Of a stretch of DNA of 64,000 nucleotides, positions 1 to 11,300 are shown piece by piece. The stretch spans positions 64,536,693 to 64,600,692 of the forward strand of contig OU015501.1 of NCBI GenBank assembly GCA_907164885.2, given 5' to 3'. The stretch comes from Dolomedes plantarius. Taxonomy: Eukaryota > Arthropoda > Arachnida > Araneae > Dolomedidae. How positions within the stretch are numbered: the first letter of the stretch is position 1; each line of letters opens with the position of its first letter. The notes under the pieces are model-generated. The model had not been told where the DNA came from and searched no databases. It worked only from the letters and a program-made list of their open reading frames with translations. The translations under genes and the position numbers were made by a program.

Positions 1-1888
1 AGCTAAATAAAATTGCAATGTATTACTAGAAACTCTGTCTTTTGTTTCCCCACAAATATATAAATTATTTTAAACGCAAATCTGGATCTATTAAAAATTA
101 TGAATGTCTTTTTATTGTATTAAACACTTTTCCTTGAAAAAAATTACTAGTGTTTTTTTTTCAATTTTTGAAGATTAAGAGAGCGTGAGACCCGTTAAGT
201 GACTAAATCAAATCAAGAGTTCTCACTCGAAGACCTTGACGCAATGAATGATCTTGGTGTCTGAGATACTGAAGGAGCTTTACAGTGGGCCTTTCGTTAT
301 GCAAACTTAAGAAAAAAACAAAATAAAAAAAGGAATAATTACTGGGTTCAGTAAGCATGAAATTGAAGAATTTTCACTTCCCAAGGGTTAAAAGAAATTT
401 CTAGAATAAATACTTTATATTATGAAAAATGTATGCAAGAGTAAAATTAATAGACTGTTTGCTCTCAGGGTGATTTTTGCATGCTGTCGAATGAGTTCGT
501 GAGGTAAAAGGATATTTTTAATGATGATTCGAGAACCACAGAATGATAATTCATGACTATAGAGAACTGCGAAAAGATTTAGGGATATCACTTCAAAGTC
601 AAATTTTAAACGCCTCACGGATAAAAATAACTTACCTTGCCTTATAGTCCTAGAATGAGAAAAACTATTAGAAAAAAAATAATGAAAGGACTGTTGGCCG
701 ACGATACCTTAAGCCGCCTAATTTAAACTACCATGTCATTGGTAAAAAGACCATTAAAAGACTATTAAAAGACCATTGGTAAATTGATGGCGAGTAGTGT
801 TTAAAATAACAAGAAGCGAATAGGGTAACCAGAAGAGCATATTATTTTCTATAAAACAGATGACATGGGTTTTCCCAAAACGTGTAGAATATAAACTGCT
901 ACGTCGTTACCTCCACTTAAAATTATACTATACCATTAAAATCGTGGGGACGTTACGAACAGGTAACACCAAGATACAGTGTGATTGTGTCAATTACTTT
1001 TGAGTGCAGTAACGTCTCTTGATGTGTACTATCATGGTGCACCAATATAGAAATTTCTGCTCTAGAACCCTCTCTGTGTTCTTAATTGGGGTAAGGTAAT
1101 TAGGACTTCACACTGTAATTCCACCATATTACAGGAATATATAGTATGTAATTCAACTAGAGGTATACTATGTGTTTAGAGACATACTTGAGTTCGCCCT
1201 GTCACACTGAAATAAAGCCTTACATTTTAAAAGCAAGTCGACTTAAATGTTGGCTGACTCTTCTATACAATTTTAATCTAACGATCTTGAGATGTAATGT
1301 TTACAACTGTCGCATAACAATACTGTCAAAACTGAATAAATAGTGAATATCGTGCCTCCGCCTTAACATCAGTTTTACCTTGAAGCACTGTGGAGTGATA
1401 AGAACGAGACCGCAAAGTTGCAGCAGTGTAGAAATAATAATGTGTTCTAAACTCTTAATATATTCAGAGGTCGTCCTTATAATACCACTTGAAAAGAATA
1501 ATTAGTGATAATTATTTTAGAAGTAAATCGCGTGATTTGCATTTGTTCGAACTCTCATTCTATTTAGAAACAAGGTGACTTAAATGTGGTTTGACATTTT
1601 CGTCGCACTTTTAAGAGAAAGATTAAACATCTTGGGATGTAATATTTAGTATTCTATAGTTTTAGAAGGCAACAGCCCCAACGCAACCAACTAACATTTT
1701 AACAATGTCAGTGAATTTTTAATCACGTTAAAAAATTATTCTGAAGCGTAAGATAAGATAACTAATGTTTATTGAGGTAATTTAGCTACTTCGAATCAAA
1801 ATCAAAGTTGAAGCTATAAACCAAGCTCTTTTTTAAAATGAAGGAATGTAGAGACAAATTATTTTTCAAAAATATATCCCTGAGTCAG
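1..1888. other. AT-rich non-coding, weak internal duplication
   Basis: No gene is recognisable here. Two stretches about 345 bp apart, near 1225-1320 and 1567-1660, resemble each other: both contain GACTTAAATG, then TTGGCTGAC or GGTTTGAC, then AT(C/T)TTG(A/G)GATGTAAT. This suggests a decayed tandem duplication. Short stop-bounded frames look random. Confidence 0.4.
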
Positions 1889-2620
1889 TTAAGGCTGCTG
1901 TGTACTAAACCCTATTGGGTTAGTTCACTTCAACCTATGGAGAAATTCGTAATTTTTAACTGGCCACAGCGACAAGCTTATACGGTATTATGAACCTGAA
2001 TACCAGTCGCATAAACCTGAAGGGCAGAACCTGCAAACTCAGCCGAGGGTTTGCACCTGTTCGGGTTATTAGTATGGATCTGGGCTCCAGATGGACAGTA
2101 CAGATCTGCCATCCAATTAAGACAACCCCCCCCCCCCCTGAACCTATGGCGAAAATTTTTCTACTATTTACAGGTACATAAATGCTGATAATCAAATAAA
2201 AGTGGCATTTTCAGATAACCAGAACTTTTCTGCACCTTGCAACAGGATTCATTTTATAAATTTCGTGCACCAGAGGAATTTATGAACGCATAAAGCACAC
2301 TGTACCACATTTTTTTCCCTAGAATAATTTAAATTTTAAAATATTATTTCCATTTAAAAAAAATGAAAAATGCCCCAAGGTGTAAAATCTCTCTCTCTAT
2401 TACGGGGTAAAATTTTTTTTTAATCTTTAAGGGGGTCCGGGACACATTTTAAATTTTTTTTTATTTATTGAGTTAAAATTTTGAATTTTTTGGGATGGTT
2501 AACGATATAATTTGTAAACAAAATCACATCATAAAACTTCTCAAAAAGTTTTTAAAAATTTTTAATATTTAATTTTTTTTTTAAAAATGAGGTAATTTAA
2601 AATCGTTATAACTCGAAATA

Positions 2621-4033
2621 TACACTGCTAGCCACCCAAATTGCAACACCAAGAAAGACAAGAGATATCACAACAAAATTTATTTTGTAGATAACATGTT
2701 GACCAAGTATCAAATGATTAAATTTATAGACTTCTGTGAAGTGTGGTTCCTGCCAAAATCAGTAGCCAGAGTAGCCGCCATTGTTGGAGATCACCGCTGC
2801 CACACGCCTCGGCATTGATTCAAAGAGACTTTGGATGCGTTCTTGGGGTACAGCAGACCAAGCAGCTTCCTCACGTTGCCAAAGTTGATCTGCTGTGGCA
2901 GCTGGGGATGGAATCTGGGTCAATCGTAGAGCAACCATGGACCACATGTTTTCTATCGGCGAAAGATCCGGAGAGCGAGGCGGCCAGGGAAGCAATTCAA
3001 TCTGGCGATTGACGAAGAACCGTTGGACAATGCGTGCCACGTGTGGTCGCGCATTATCCTGTTGAAATATGGCTGTGGGCAAGCCCTGAAGGTAAGGAAG
3101 GACAACTGGCTCCAACACCTCGGAGATGTAGCGCTGGCTGTTTAAAGTACCGGCAATGCGTACTAGAGGTGTGCGAGAGTGATATCCAATACCGCCCCAT
3201 ACCATAATACCCGGTGCAGGACCCGTATGGCGGTGCCTAACGCAGCTGTTCAGCATCCTCTCTTCTCGGTGTCTCCAGACTCGAATGCGACCATCGTGGT
3301 GTTGCAGACAGAAGCGTGACTCGTCAGTAAAGACAATTACATTCCATTCTGCCGTCCACATCCTTCTGTCATCGCACCATTGGCGGCGGAGACGTCTGTG
3401 GTTCTGCGTCAAGGGTAGAAAAAGCAATGGGCGTCTTGCGGACAGACCACTCTGCTGTAAACGGCGTCGAATGGTACGCGCAGACACTGGATGATGCGTT
3501 ACAGACTGCATGTGCTGTGCTATGGTTCGTGATGTGACTGAGCGATCCGTCACTGCCATGCGCACAATTTGCCTGTCATCACGTGAAGTGGTGCGCTGAG
3601 GTGGATGCGATCGAACACGCCGGTCCGTCGTACCCTCCTGCATCCAACGATCACATATCCGCATTACAGTTGTTTGGTTTCGTCCAACACGACTACCTAT
3701 TTCCCTGAAAGATAATCCACAATCTCGGTAGACCACTATCCTTCCTCTGTCGAACTCGGATACTTGATCAAAAGATGATCGCTGTTTTCGATGAGGCATA
3801 ATTGATCGTTTTTTTGAAAAAACCACAAGAAAAACACAATTGCCGAACTTGAAATCGTCGAAATCTCCAAGCCTTAAATAGCGCTTTGAAGTGGCGCCAC
3901 AGGCTCGCGTGATGTGCGTCTGCGCTGAAATTCTAATCATTTGCATATCTCACCTCCGCTAATTGATGTTGTAAATTTCATGTTATTTGCATGTTTCCTT
4001 CAGGGTGTTGCATTTACAGTGGCCAGCAGTGTA
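2621..4033. mobile_element. Tc1-like DNA transposon, full length
   Basis: The element proper is 2623-4031, flanked by TA dinucleotides at 2621-2622 and 4032-4033, the expected Tc1/mariner target duplication. Inverted termini begin CACTGCTAGCCAC on the left and CACTGCTGGCCAC on the right (reverse complement), followed by a shared TGCAACACC. It carries one uninterrupted minus-strand transposase gene. It sits inside the middle TTAA element, and the related copy at 26.4 kb shows the matching site without it. A ~1.4-kb size with short TIRs is typical of Tc1 elements. Confidence 0.93.
2759..3799 (-). CDS. Tc1-family transposase, DD34E, open frame
   Basis: This would be the enzyme that cuts and pastes its own element at TA sites. 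The 346-residue frame has paired N-terminal helix-turn-helix DNA-binding regions (about residues 20-55 and 80-130). A catalytic core follows, with D159 in VFTDESRF, D248 in FQQDNARPH and E283 in SPIENMW; exactly 34 residues separate the last two, the Tc1 DD34E signature. A WGGIGYHSRTPL block precedes the second aspartate. The frame stays open upstream to 3946, but I start at 3799 (MPHRKQRSSF) because that gives the usual Tc1 length and N-terminus. There is no internal stop or frameshift. The gene lies between the TIRs with about 230 bp of 5' leader. It is potentially functional; expression is unknown. Confidence 0.93.
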   Translation of the reverse strand: MPHRKQRSSFDQVSEFDRGRIVVYRDCGLSFREIGSRVGRNQTTVMRICDRWMQEGTTDRRVRSHPPQRTTSRDDRQIVRMAVTDRSVTSRTIAQHMQSVTHHPVSARTIRRRLQQSGLSARRPLLFLPLTQNHRRLRRQWCDDRRMWTAEWNVIVFTDESRFCLQHHDGRIRVWRHREERMLNSCVRHRHTGPAPGIMVWGGIGYHSRTPLVRIAGTLNSQRYISEVLEPVVLPYLQGLPTAIFQQDNARPHVARIVQRFFVNRQIELLPWPPRSPDLSPIENMWSMVALRLTQIPSPAATADQLWQREEAAWSAVPQERIQSLFESMPRRVAAVISNNGGYSGY

Positions 4034-4630
4034 ATTTGTCGAATTTCAAAATTTTTTCATTCAATTAAACACAAATAAATAAGTTTTAATTTTGATTCAG
4101 CATTTTTTAAATATTTATTTTTTTTTAAATTAAAAATATTTAGATTAAAAATTTCAAAAAAAAATTATGTAACTTATTTTTAAAAAATCATATTTTCAAA
4201 AGTAAATATTTTTTCAAATTTGCTAAATCAAAATTAAAGTAAAATAGTTGAAAAAGACATGTTCGAAGATTGAACCATTTATCTTTAATGGTTCTTGACT
4301 TATAACAATTTAAAGACGAGAAATGGAAAATTACTCATCATGCTGAAAAACGCACTTACAGGTATAAAACAACGCATGGCTGCTATTAGAATCTAAAAAA
4401 AAAAAATTAATTTCTCCTGTTCTAATTAAGATAGAAACATGATTTAAACGTCATTTCAAGCTGAAAAGAACACCAAAAATTTTTAATGCAATATAACTTT
4501 TTTTGGAAGTTTTAAGAATTTTGTGTCCTGGACTCCCTTAAATCCAAGTCGGCAATCCTTGGACACATTTTCCCCATCGGTTAACATTGAGGTGAGAGAA
4601 TCCAATAGGGTTAGTACACAGCAACCTTAA

Positions 4631-5537
4631 CATATAAGCCCATAATTTATATTTAATTGAAATAAAAATCAATTTCACATTTATTCAGCTCACCTTTCAA
4701 TTTTAATTTTAAAATTAATTTTATATATTTTTTTCTTTCCGGCTCGTTGGATAAGTTATTTAACAGATAAATATTTCATATAAGTGAATTAAAAGTTACT
4801 TAACGATATAATGTCAGATGTGTTAGCAACAGAAATTTCGAATTCATTGAAGAAATTTGAAAGGGAAATCTATATCAACGAATAAAGCTAAAATTCAATC
4901 TTTCAGCGTGAAATACGTAAAGGCGATCAAAAAATAAAGAAAAGATAAAATATTAAGACTAAAGCAAGACCCACCCTCAGGGAAATTTGAAATTCTGTTA
5001 TTATCTTCCAGAATTGGAAAAAGAAGGTTGTTTAAAAGTAATTTTATATTTTCAAAATGATGCACTCAGTATGGAATTTTTGAGCTACTTTCCTGCAAAC
5101 AAAATATTACTTTAAAATGAAAACATAAAACTGGATGTATAAAAAAAAATACTTATGCGGCAACTTGGAATTGTAGTAAATGGAATTGAGATTCTGAGAG
5201 TTTTTTTGTCGACATATGAGTTTAGCAAAAAGAAATGCTGTAAGACTTTATTTTACGTTTATTGACAGAATGGGAAGAATTAAGGTGTTCTTATTTTGAC
5301 ATCTTAATCTGTAAAATAAAATACATTTTTTTTTGTTTTCTATGCAAATAAGAAATTCAAATGCAGTTATTTCCTTACTTTCATGTATATCACTCTTTTA
5401 AGAAATTTCTTATTTTAAATGGTGTATTACAGAATGTTAAATAACCATTAGATTAGTATGAATAATAAGTTCACTCTTAAGTTAGGACTATACATGAACC
5501 ATCGGCCTTATTTTGATTAGTTTTTCATATAAATGCT
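4631..5537. other. AT-rich non-coding stretch
   Basis: No gene, RNA or repeat boundary is recognised between the nested elements and the next MITE. Confidence 0.4.
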
Positions 5538-5806
5538 TTAAACCTTTCAGGGGCAACAACCTTCCCTGTTTGCACGGTGCAGATTTTTCCCCGATTTTTT
5601 TTAATCTAAAGAATCTTGAAAAATTTTCCAATTAAAGGTTGCAAAATGTTTTTACTTCTTAAAACTGATAAAAGATAGCAGTACTAACTTTTTACAGTAC
5701 TTACATTTTTCTGCTCATTTAACTGAAATACATTGAATGCAAGCGAAAAAAAGACTTGCAGTTTTAGACGTTTGCACTGTGCAAACAGCGTTCTTCAAAG
5801 GGTTAA
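5538..5806. mobile_element. TTAA-flanked MITE, ~261 bp
   Basis: TTAA at 5538-5541 and 5803-5806 brackets imperfect inverted ends. The left reads ACCTTTCAGGGG and later TGTTTGCACGGTGCA; the reverse complement of the right reads CCCTTTGAAG and later TGTTTGCACAGTGCA. The TTAA-CCCTTT type of terminus is common in piggyBac-like non-autonomous elements. It has no coding capacity. The family is distinct from the two TTAA elements at 1.9-4.6 kb. Confidence 0.6.
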
Positions 5807-8800
5807 AGAAATACCAACTTCTTTAACATATCTAACGTGAAGGAGGCCAAACTCCATAAATAAAAAGGCATTAAATAATACAAAAGACAACTAAAGTTTA
5901 TTACTCCACTGAAGCAATCTACTAAAATGGAAAGATGTATCAATAAACGGGATTCAAAATAATTTCTTAAGCAAATGATAGGCTCCCTTATGCGAGGATG
6001 CTTTTGATGGACTCTTGAAATAACCTTCGGGGTGCTCTCTTTACTCAGCGTTTGTTTTTACCCAAATCCCTCGACATTCCGCTAATTAATTCCTAAATTT
6101 ATCACTAAGTCATCTTATTTACTGGTTCTGTATCTACGTTGTCTTGGTTTCTTCAAAAGACTGTGGCGGTCGCCAACGTATTCAATGTCTTGATTTTAAC
6201 TTCGTCACTTGCAGATGGTGAAAAAAATTAAACATGCCTACACTGGTCGTATTCTCATCAATTGCCCTTACCCCACGAAAGACATTCCCTCTAAAAATAG
6301 CATGTAAGGGGTGAGTTTCTTTGAGTTCTAAGAGTATTCCACAGTATAAGGTCAAGGAAAGATTGGTGACTGTAGAAATTAGCACATACGAATGCTAATC
6401 TAAAAGAACTGGAGAGCAAACTGAATAGGCTAACGTAAAACCTTACCACTGGATTTTATTTAAAATTATGACAAGCAATCTTGGCAGAATTCAACTGAAT
6501 TTGAGACTAAGAGAGGTGTAATTTTTCTCACTTTGTTTTTGGGAATCATAGTCTTTTACACAGGTGCGCTGGTTAACTATTTCTTGAAAAGTTATGACAT
6601 TAAATAGACTAAAATGACCAACCATCCTGATTCAACTGCGACAGAATATCTCTGCTGCAGACTAGTAAGATAACTGCTATGCGAAAAATTCCTCTAAGTA
6701 CTGTTGAAAATTTGAAATCTGTTTAAGTAGGGGAGTGAAACTTTGTGCATAAAGTTTTCATTAATACAATAAAGTCTTGTGATATTTCAGTTTAGGGGTA
6801 ATCATATACTCAATTTATTTTACAAATTCTAATTTGTCTTTTAGAAATTTTATTTTTTAAAAACATCTATTTCCCACATTTTCCAAAATATTTTACTATT
6901 ACATTTTATTTGAATTTCGTATATTTATAAATAATTCCAGATTTTGAACTTATACGTTGAAGTATTATTTACTATTTACCACCATGCCAAGTTTCATCAA
7001 ATTTCTCTGCATAACTTTGTCATATTTGAAAAACTGCACCTTTTTAGCATCTGTAGTTAATCTTTTTTACTTCAGTCGTTTTCTAGTAAACTATTTTTGA
7101 GCAACGTTAAAGGCTGTTTACAAGTTTTCGGCATTTTCCGGATACTCCAGGTTTTTACTAACGTGCTGCCTCTGTAATACTTCGCATTTAGATGCAAAAC
7201 TAGCTCACAACCACTTGAAACCGAAAGTCTAAAACGGATTCAATAGAACTTGTGTTGCATTGCCTTCCAGTAAAGTAAAGTAACCTAAATTTTATAAAAA
7301 TGTTTTGCTATGCAAAAGTGGGTTTCGTAGAGAAATTGTTATCTCTTATTCCAAAACATACGTGAAATATGTTTCCACCCTTGATAATATGAACTTATGC
7401 ATGATATAGAGAGTAAACAATTCCATAGTAATACTCTCTTTTTCTGTGGTAAGTCTATAGAAATACCTCACTGCTATCTTTTTTTGACTATGAAACTTTA
7501 AAGAAAATATATTATTAAAAACGATTGCACTATTTTTTTGCCACATGCATAGCGTAAAAAAAGACATCACAACTTGAAAAAAAAATTTTTTTTTCAAAAG
7601 CTCTATTTGTGCTTCTTCTAAATGAAATTGTCCTATCTGAAGATTTCAGGAATAAATCCAAAATTCTTTCCAATCATGCTTTTAACTTTAAAAATAGGAA
7701 CAAAAACAGTCATTTCTTTCCATTTTAATCTAGATAATTTTATGTTTCATCTTCAGATAGTTTCAGGTGCAATGTCACAGACAAAATTTTACTCAACTAT
7801 TTTTTTTTCTTGAATTCATTATTAAGCGGTTTTTATCCAGGGATCAATCTGAAGATATTTTTAGACGAATTTTTACCCAACAATTTTTAGGACAAGTGGG
7901 AGACCCGTGATTTGAAATCGGACTCCAGCAATCGTTGATCGTTATTGAGATCTTTCATCCTTATACTCTAGAAAGGTCTTTCGAAATTAGTTGTTCCATA
8001 ACTACTTTTCAAGTTTGTTATAAAGTAAGTTAAATTAGAAGATAATTAGATAATAAAAAATTGCTATCTTTAAAATATTTTCCCTTATAAATGTACGCGT
8101 AGTAAACTGCGGTTTTTTCATGCTAATTGCTATCGACTTATATTTTCCATAAAATTAAAAACATGTCTGTTATTTTTATTTATATTGCGGAATATTCTAG
8201 TCATAAATTACGAAGACTGAAACTCATAACATTGTTTCAGATCAATACATTAATTACTTTTACTTTCCTAGAGAACAGTATATGTGTATGATTAAATACT
8301 GAGAAGTTACTATTATCATGAGAACCCTACAAATGATGAACAACCTTGATAATCGATTGCACAGGGAAGTAAAAAAAATGGATATATAAGCTATTCATTA
8401 CCACCTCATTTGTATTATACTTTCCTGAAGAATAATTTATAAAATTCGTTTTTCCGTATTAGGATCCAATGCAATTTTTATTTCTATACCATTAGTAAAT
8501 CAAAGAGAATCTTTTTACCGTCTCAGGATTTTTTTGTAATTATAGCCACAACTAATAATGTGCATATCGATTTATTATTACAAGACGAGGAATTTCTCGA
8601 ATGGTTCGTGACACATCACGCAATATATTTGACTCTAAGCACATCGAAGCTGAAAAGAGGAGAGGTCTAATGGAATCTCAGTGTAATGAAATCGTCTGAT
8701 AGAAAGAGGGAGAATGAAATTGCTGACATTTTAATACGGGGTGTAATTTTTAATAATATTATCTTCCTTGGTGAACTGGAGTTCTTCTATTCACTCAAGC

Positions 8801-11221
8801 ACTCATTTGAGATTATATATGTCCTTCCGTTGTTAGAAAAAAGTTTTATGTCCTATAATTTCATCCCCACTTTTCTGAGGATTTTCTTGCATGTCGGGGG
8901 GATATAACAAGTAAATAATAAGTATGAACATTGCACATTCAGTATGCTTGCAGCAGAAAGGGACATAGGTTTGTAAAGTCAGCACATTCACGTAATGGTT
9001 TGTTTTCTCACTCTGTTTTTCTAGCTGTCTAATGTTTCGTTAAATCTTCCCCAAATGGCTTCTTGTGACTTTAGACTTCAGTTCGTTACTACTAGTGTAT
9101 TGGGTCGATGATGTCACGTTTGCAGCCAGGAAGATAAGATGATCGTGCTTGAGTAAAGTAGAGAAACTTATATAGACCAATCAGCCGGATAATAACTGCT
9201 GAGCTGAATTTTTATCGCATACTGTGGATGTTTTCAGTGACTGAGGTATATTATGCAGTAGTCGCGTTACAATGCGAAGTGTAAAGGGAAATTTCCTTAA
9301 AATACCAGTTTAGGAAGCATAGTATCTCATGTATATTATTGTGTTGTAAATCTACTGTGAAAATTACTAGTAACTGTGTGTTTTAGCACGTGCTATTCGA
9401 TCTTCAAAAAATCAAGTTTGGGGCCAATATGTACTTTAATTTCTGAGCAATCGATACTCCCGATGAAAGGAGAGAGTTGTAGGCTTATGCAGATGTTATA
9501 AGATCTTAAACGTTGTTAATAAAACGAGATTTAAATTTTAAGCTGTATTAAATTTGGGATTCCCTCTAGCTCAGTTTTAGGTAAAGGCCTTTTACTTTAC
9601 GTAAACATCCAATTTTCGGGTAATCCATGTTTCAAAACATTAGACTCGACATCTTCGGTGAAAATTATCGGCATTTAAGGTACATTAAATATTTTAAAAG
9701 CAATAAACTAAACGGATAGAGGAATATTGACGTAACAGTCATAGTAATTGTTATTGGATTTTCATTTACAGAATTCTACATAGCAATATATTGTCTGGAT
9801 TAACAGTGAGGTACCACGTTAAACTAATTATAGAAAATTTATGCGTTGGGGGGGGGGGGGGGGGGGGGGCAAATTCCAATTATGTTTATAAAAGTTGGGG
9901 TTTATCTAGTGTAGAATGTCTTTTTACTTAATTCCCAATGCCACTTCGATTGGAACAATAAAAGAGTATATTATAATCATTCCCTATTCGGAGTGATTTT
10001 TAATTAATTCTCTGATCGTTTGAATTCTTACTGTATTTCTACTTTCATTTTGCGCTTACGTTAACTTAGTAGCAGTAAAAACCTTATTTATCAGGGGTTT
10101 TTTTTAAGTTACTGAATCATGAAGACTTAACAATACAAGTTCAATCATCGATATTTCACTTCTAATAAAAAACCTCTTGCGGTCAAGAATCTATCCAAGA
10201 GGATATTCTAATATTTATATTTCTCCTACATATTAACTATATCACTGCTACTACAAACCACGTTCTGATCCTAACAAACCCTTCAAAAATAAAAGGATTG
10301 ATATTTTTAATAAAAAAAGTGTTTAAAAAGAGCTGTTAAATAATATGTTTTTTAATAGTTTTTATCATTGGCAAATTATGGTGATAGAATTACTTGTTCT
10401 AAATTGTAAATGCAGTCTTCATTGATAGTTTTGGGTTTTGGAGTTTTCAAAGCATCTTAAGTGATTACGGCAAAGATCACTACAAAAACAAAGTCCCTAA
10501 AAGTCCTCTCTCGTTCTTCATAGGTATCCGTGTAAATTTAAAGTTTTAAGAAAAAGGCATTTCTCCATCTATTTCTATTGTAATATTGTAAAAAGGCTGG
10601 GTATAAAATCGCATTTGGGGCTTTATAGTGTAATCAAGTTCGAGCAAGCATACCTATAAACCGGGAAATTGTGTCTTCAATGTCAAATAAAGAAATATTT
10701 TATGGTTTTGGAATATTAATGTCAGGTGGAGAGTTCTAATCCTGATATTCAGTTGGAATTTAATTAATCCGTTATTACATTGATATAAAGTTTCAGCAAT
10801 TTCTACTACGTATCACAAGATTGTAGAGTTCGACGATCACATTTTTTATCGTCTTGAAAAGAAGTCCTTTATAGTGTTTAATATAACCTAGCATTTTCCG
10901 AAATCCCATAACATTTTGGAAATAATTTCTTATACCAATCTCAAATTAATCCCTTTTTTAAAAAATCGTATTGATGTTTATAGATCTTCTGCGCTCGATA
11001 ATTTGGCATGGGGTTTTTCATACATTTTAATACCCTAGAAACATCAACTGGGAATATTATAATATAAGAAATAACCCCCTGATATTTCTCCCAGACATCT
11101 GTATTTCTCCTTAAACAACTAAATGTGGCAAAAAGAAGATTGTACGTATTTTAGTACAATTTAAGTACTCTCATTTTCTTCTTAGAAGATTCTATTTTTG
11201 ACAGTACTGTTAAAATAATGG
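5807..11221. other. AT-rich non-coding; poly-G run at 9848-9869
   Basis: About 5.4 kb with no recognisable gene. Short frames (for example 7346-7597 minus and 8686-8907 plus) have no known motif and AT-driven composition. A pure G run of about 22 nt lies near 9848-9869. A less AT-rich patch at about 9090-9300 is unassigned. Confidence 0.4.
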
Positions 11222-11300
11222 ATTGTCCCAGAAGTAATGCGGTTTTTCACAGCAAGTCTTAAAATAACGCAAAGGAAGCCCTTTCATCTTTAAACAGATA

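Larger units (their letters stand above)
2427..4541. mobile_element. Middle TTAA-flanked element, copy 1 of a ~690-bp family
   Basis: TTAA at 2427-2430 and 4538-4541 brackets inverted termini GGGGGTCCGGGACACA (left) and GGGAGTCCAGGACACA (reverse complement of the right). Without the Tc1 insertion at 2621-4033, the element is about 696 bp of very AT-rich DNA with no coding capacity. A second copy in opposite orientation lies at 25929-29530. It shares the termini and interior, including TATAACTCGAAATATTA around the Tc1 target. It is a non-autonomous, MITE-like element; the TTAA target suggests piggyBac-type mobilisation. Confidence 0.75.
1889..4630. mobile_element. Outer TTAA-flanked DNA element of a three-level nest
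   Basis: TTAA occurs at both edges (1889-1892 and 4627-4630). Just inside are inverted termini of about 30 bp: the left reads GGCTGCTGTGTACTAA then CCCTATTGG, and the reverse complement of the right reads GGTTGCTGTGTACTAA then CCCTATTGG. A TTAA duplication is the hallmark of piggyBac-superfamily insertion, so this is tentatively a non-autonomous piggyBac-like element. No coding region belongs to it. Only about 540 bp on the left (1893-2426) and 85 bp on the right (4542-4626) are its own sequence; the rest is two later insertions. A poly-C run lies near 2125-2138. Confidence 0.65.

Noticed and set aside
1990..2195. Overlapping open frames on both strands around a poly-C run
   Set aside because: Short, low-complexity (poly-Pro/poly-Gly from the C run), inside the outer TTAA element, no family motif.
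9090..9300. Possible solo LTR
   Set aside because: Promoter-like ACTTATATAGACC and CCAATCAG are present but no TG..CA boundaries or target duplication could be set.
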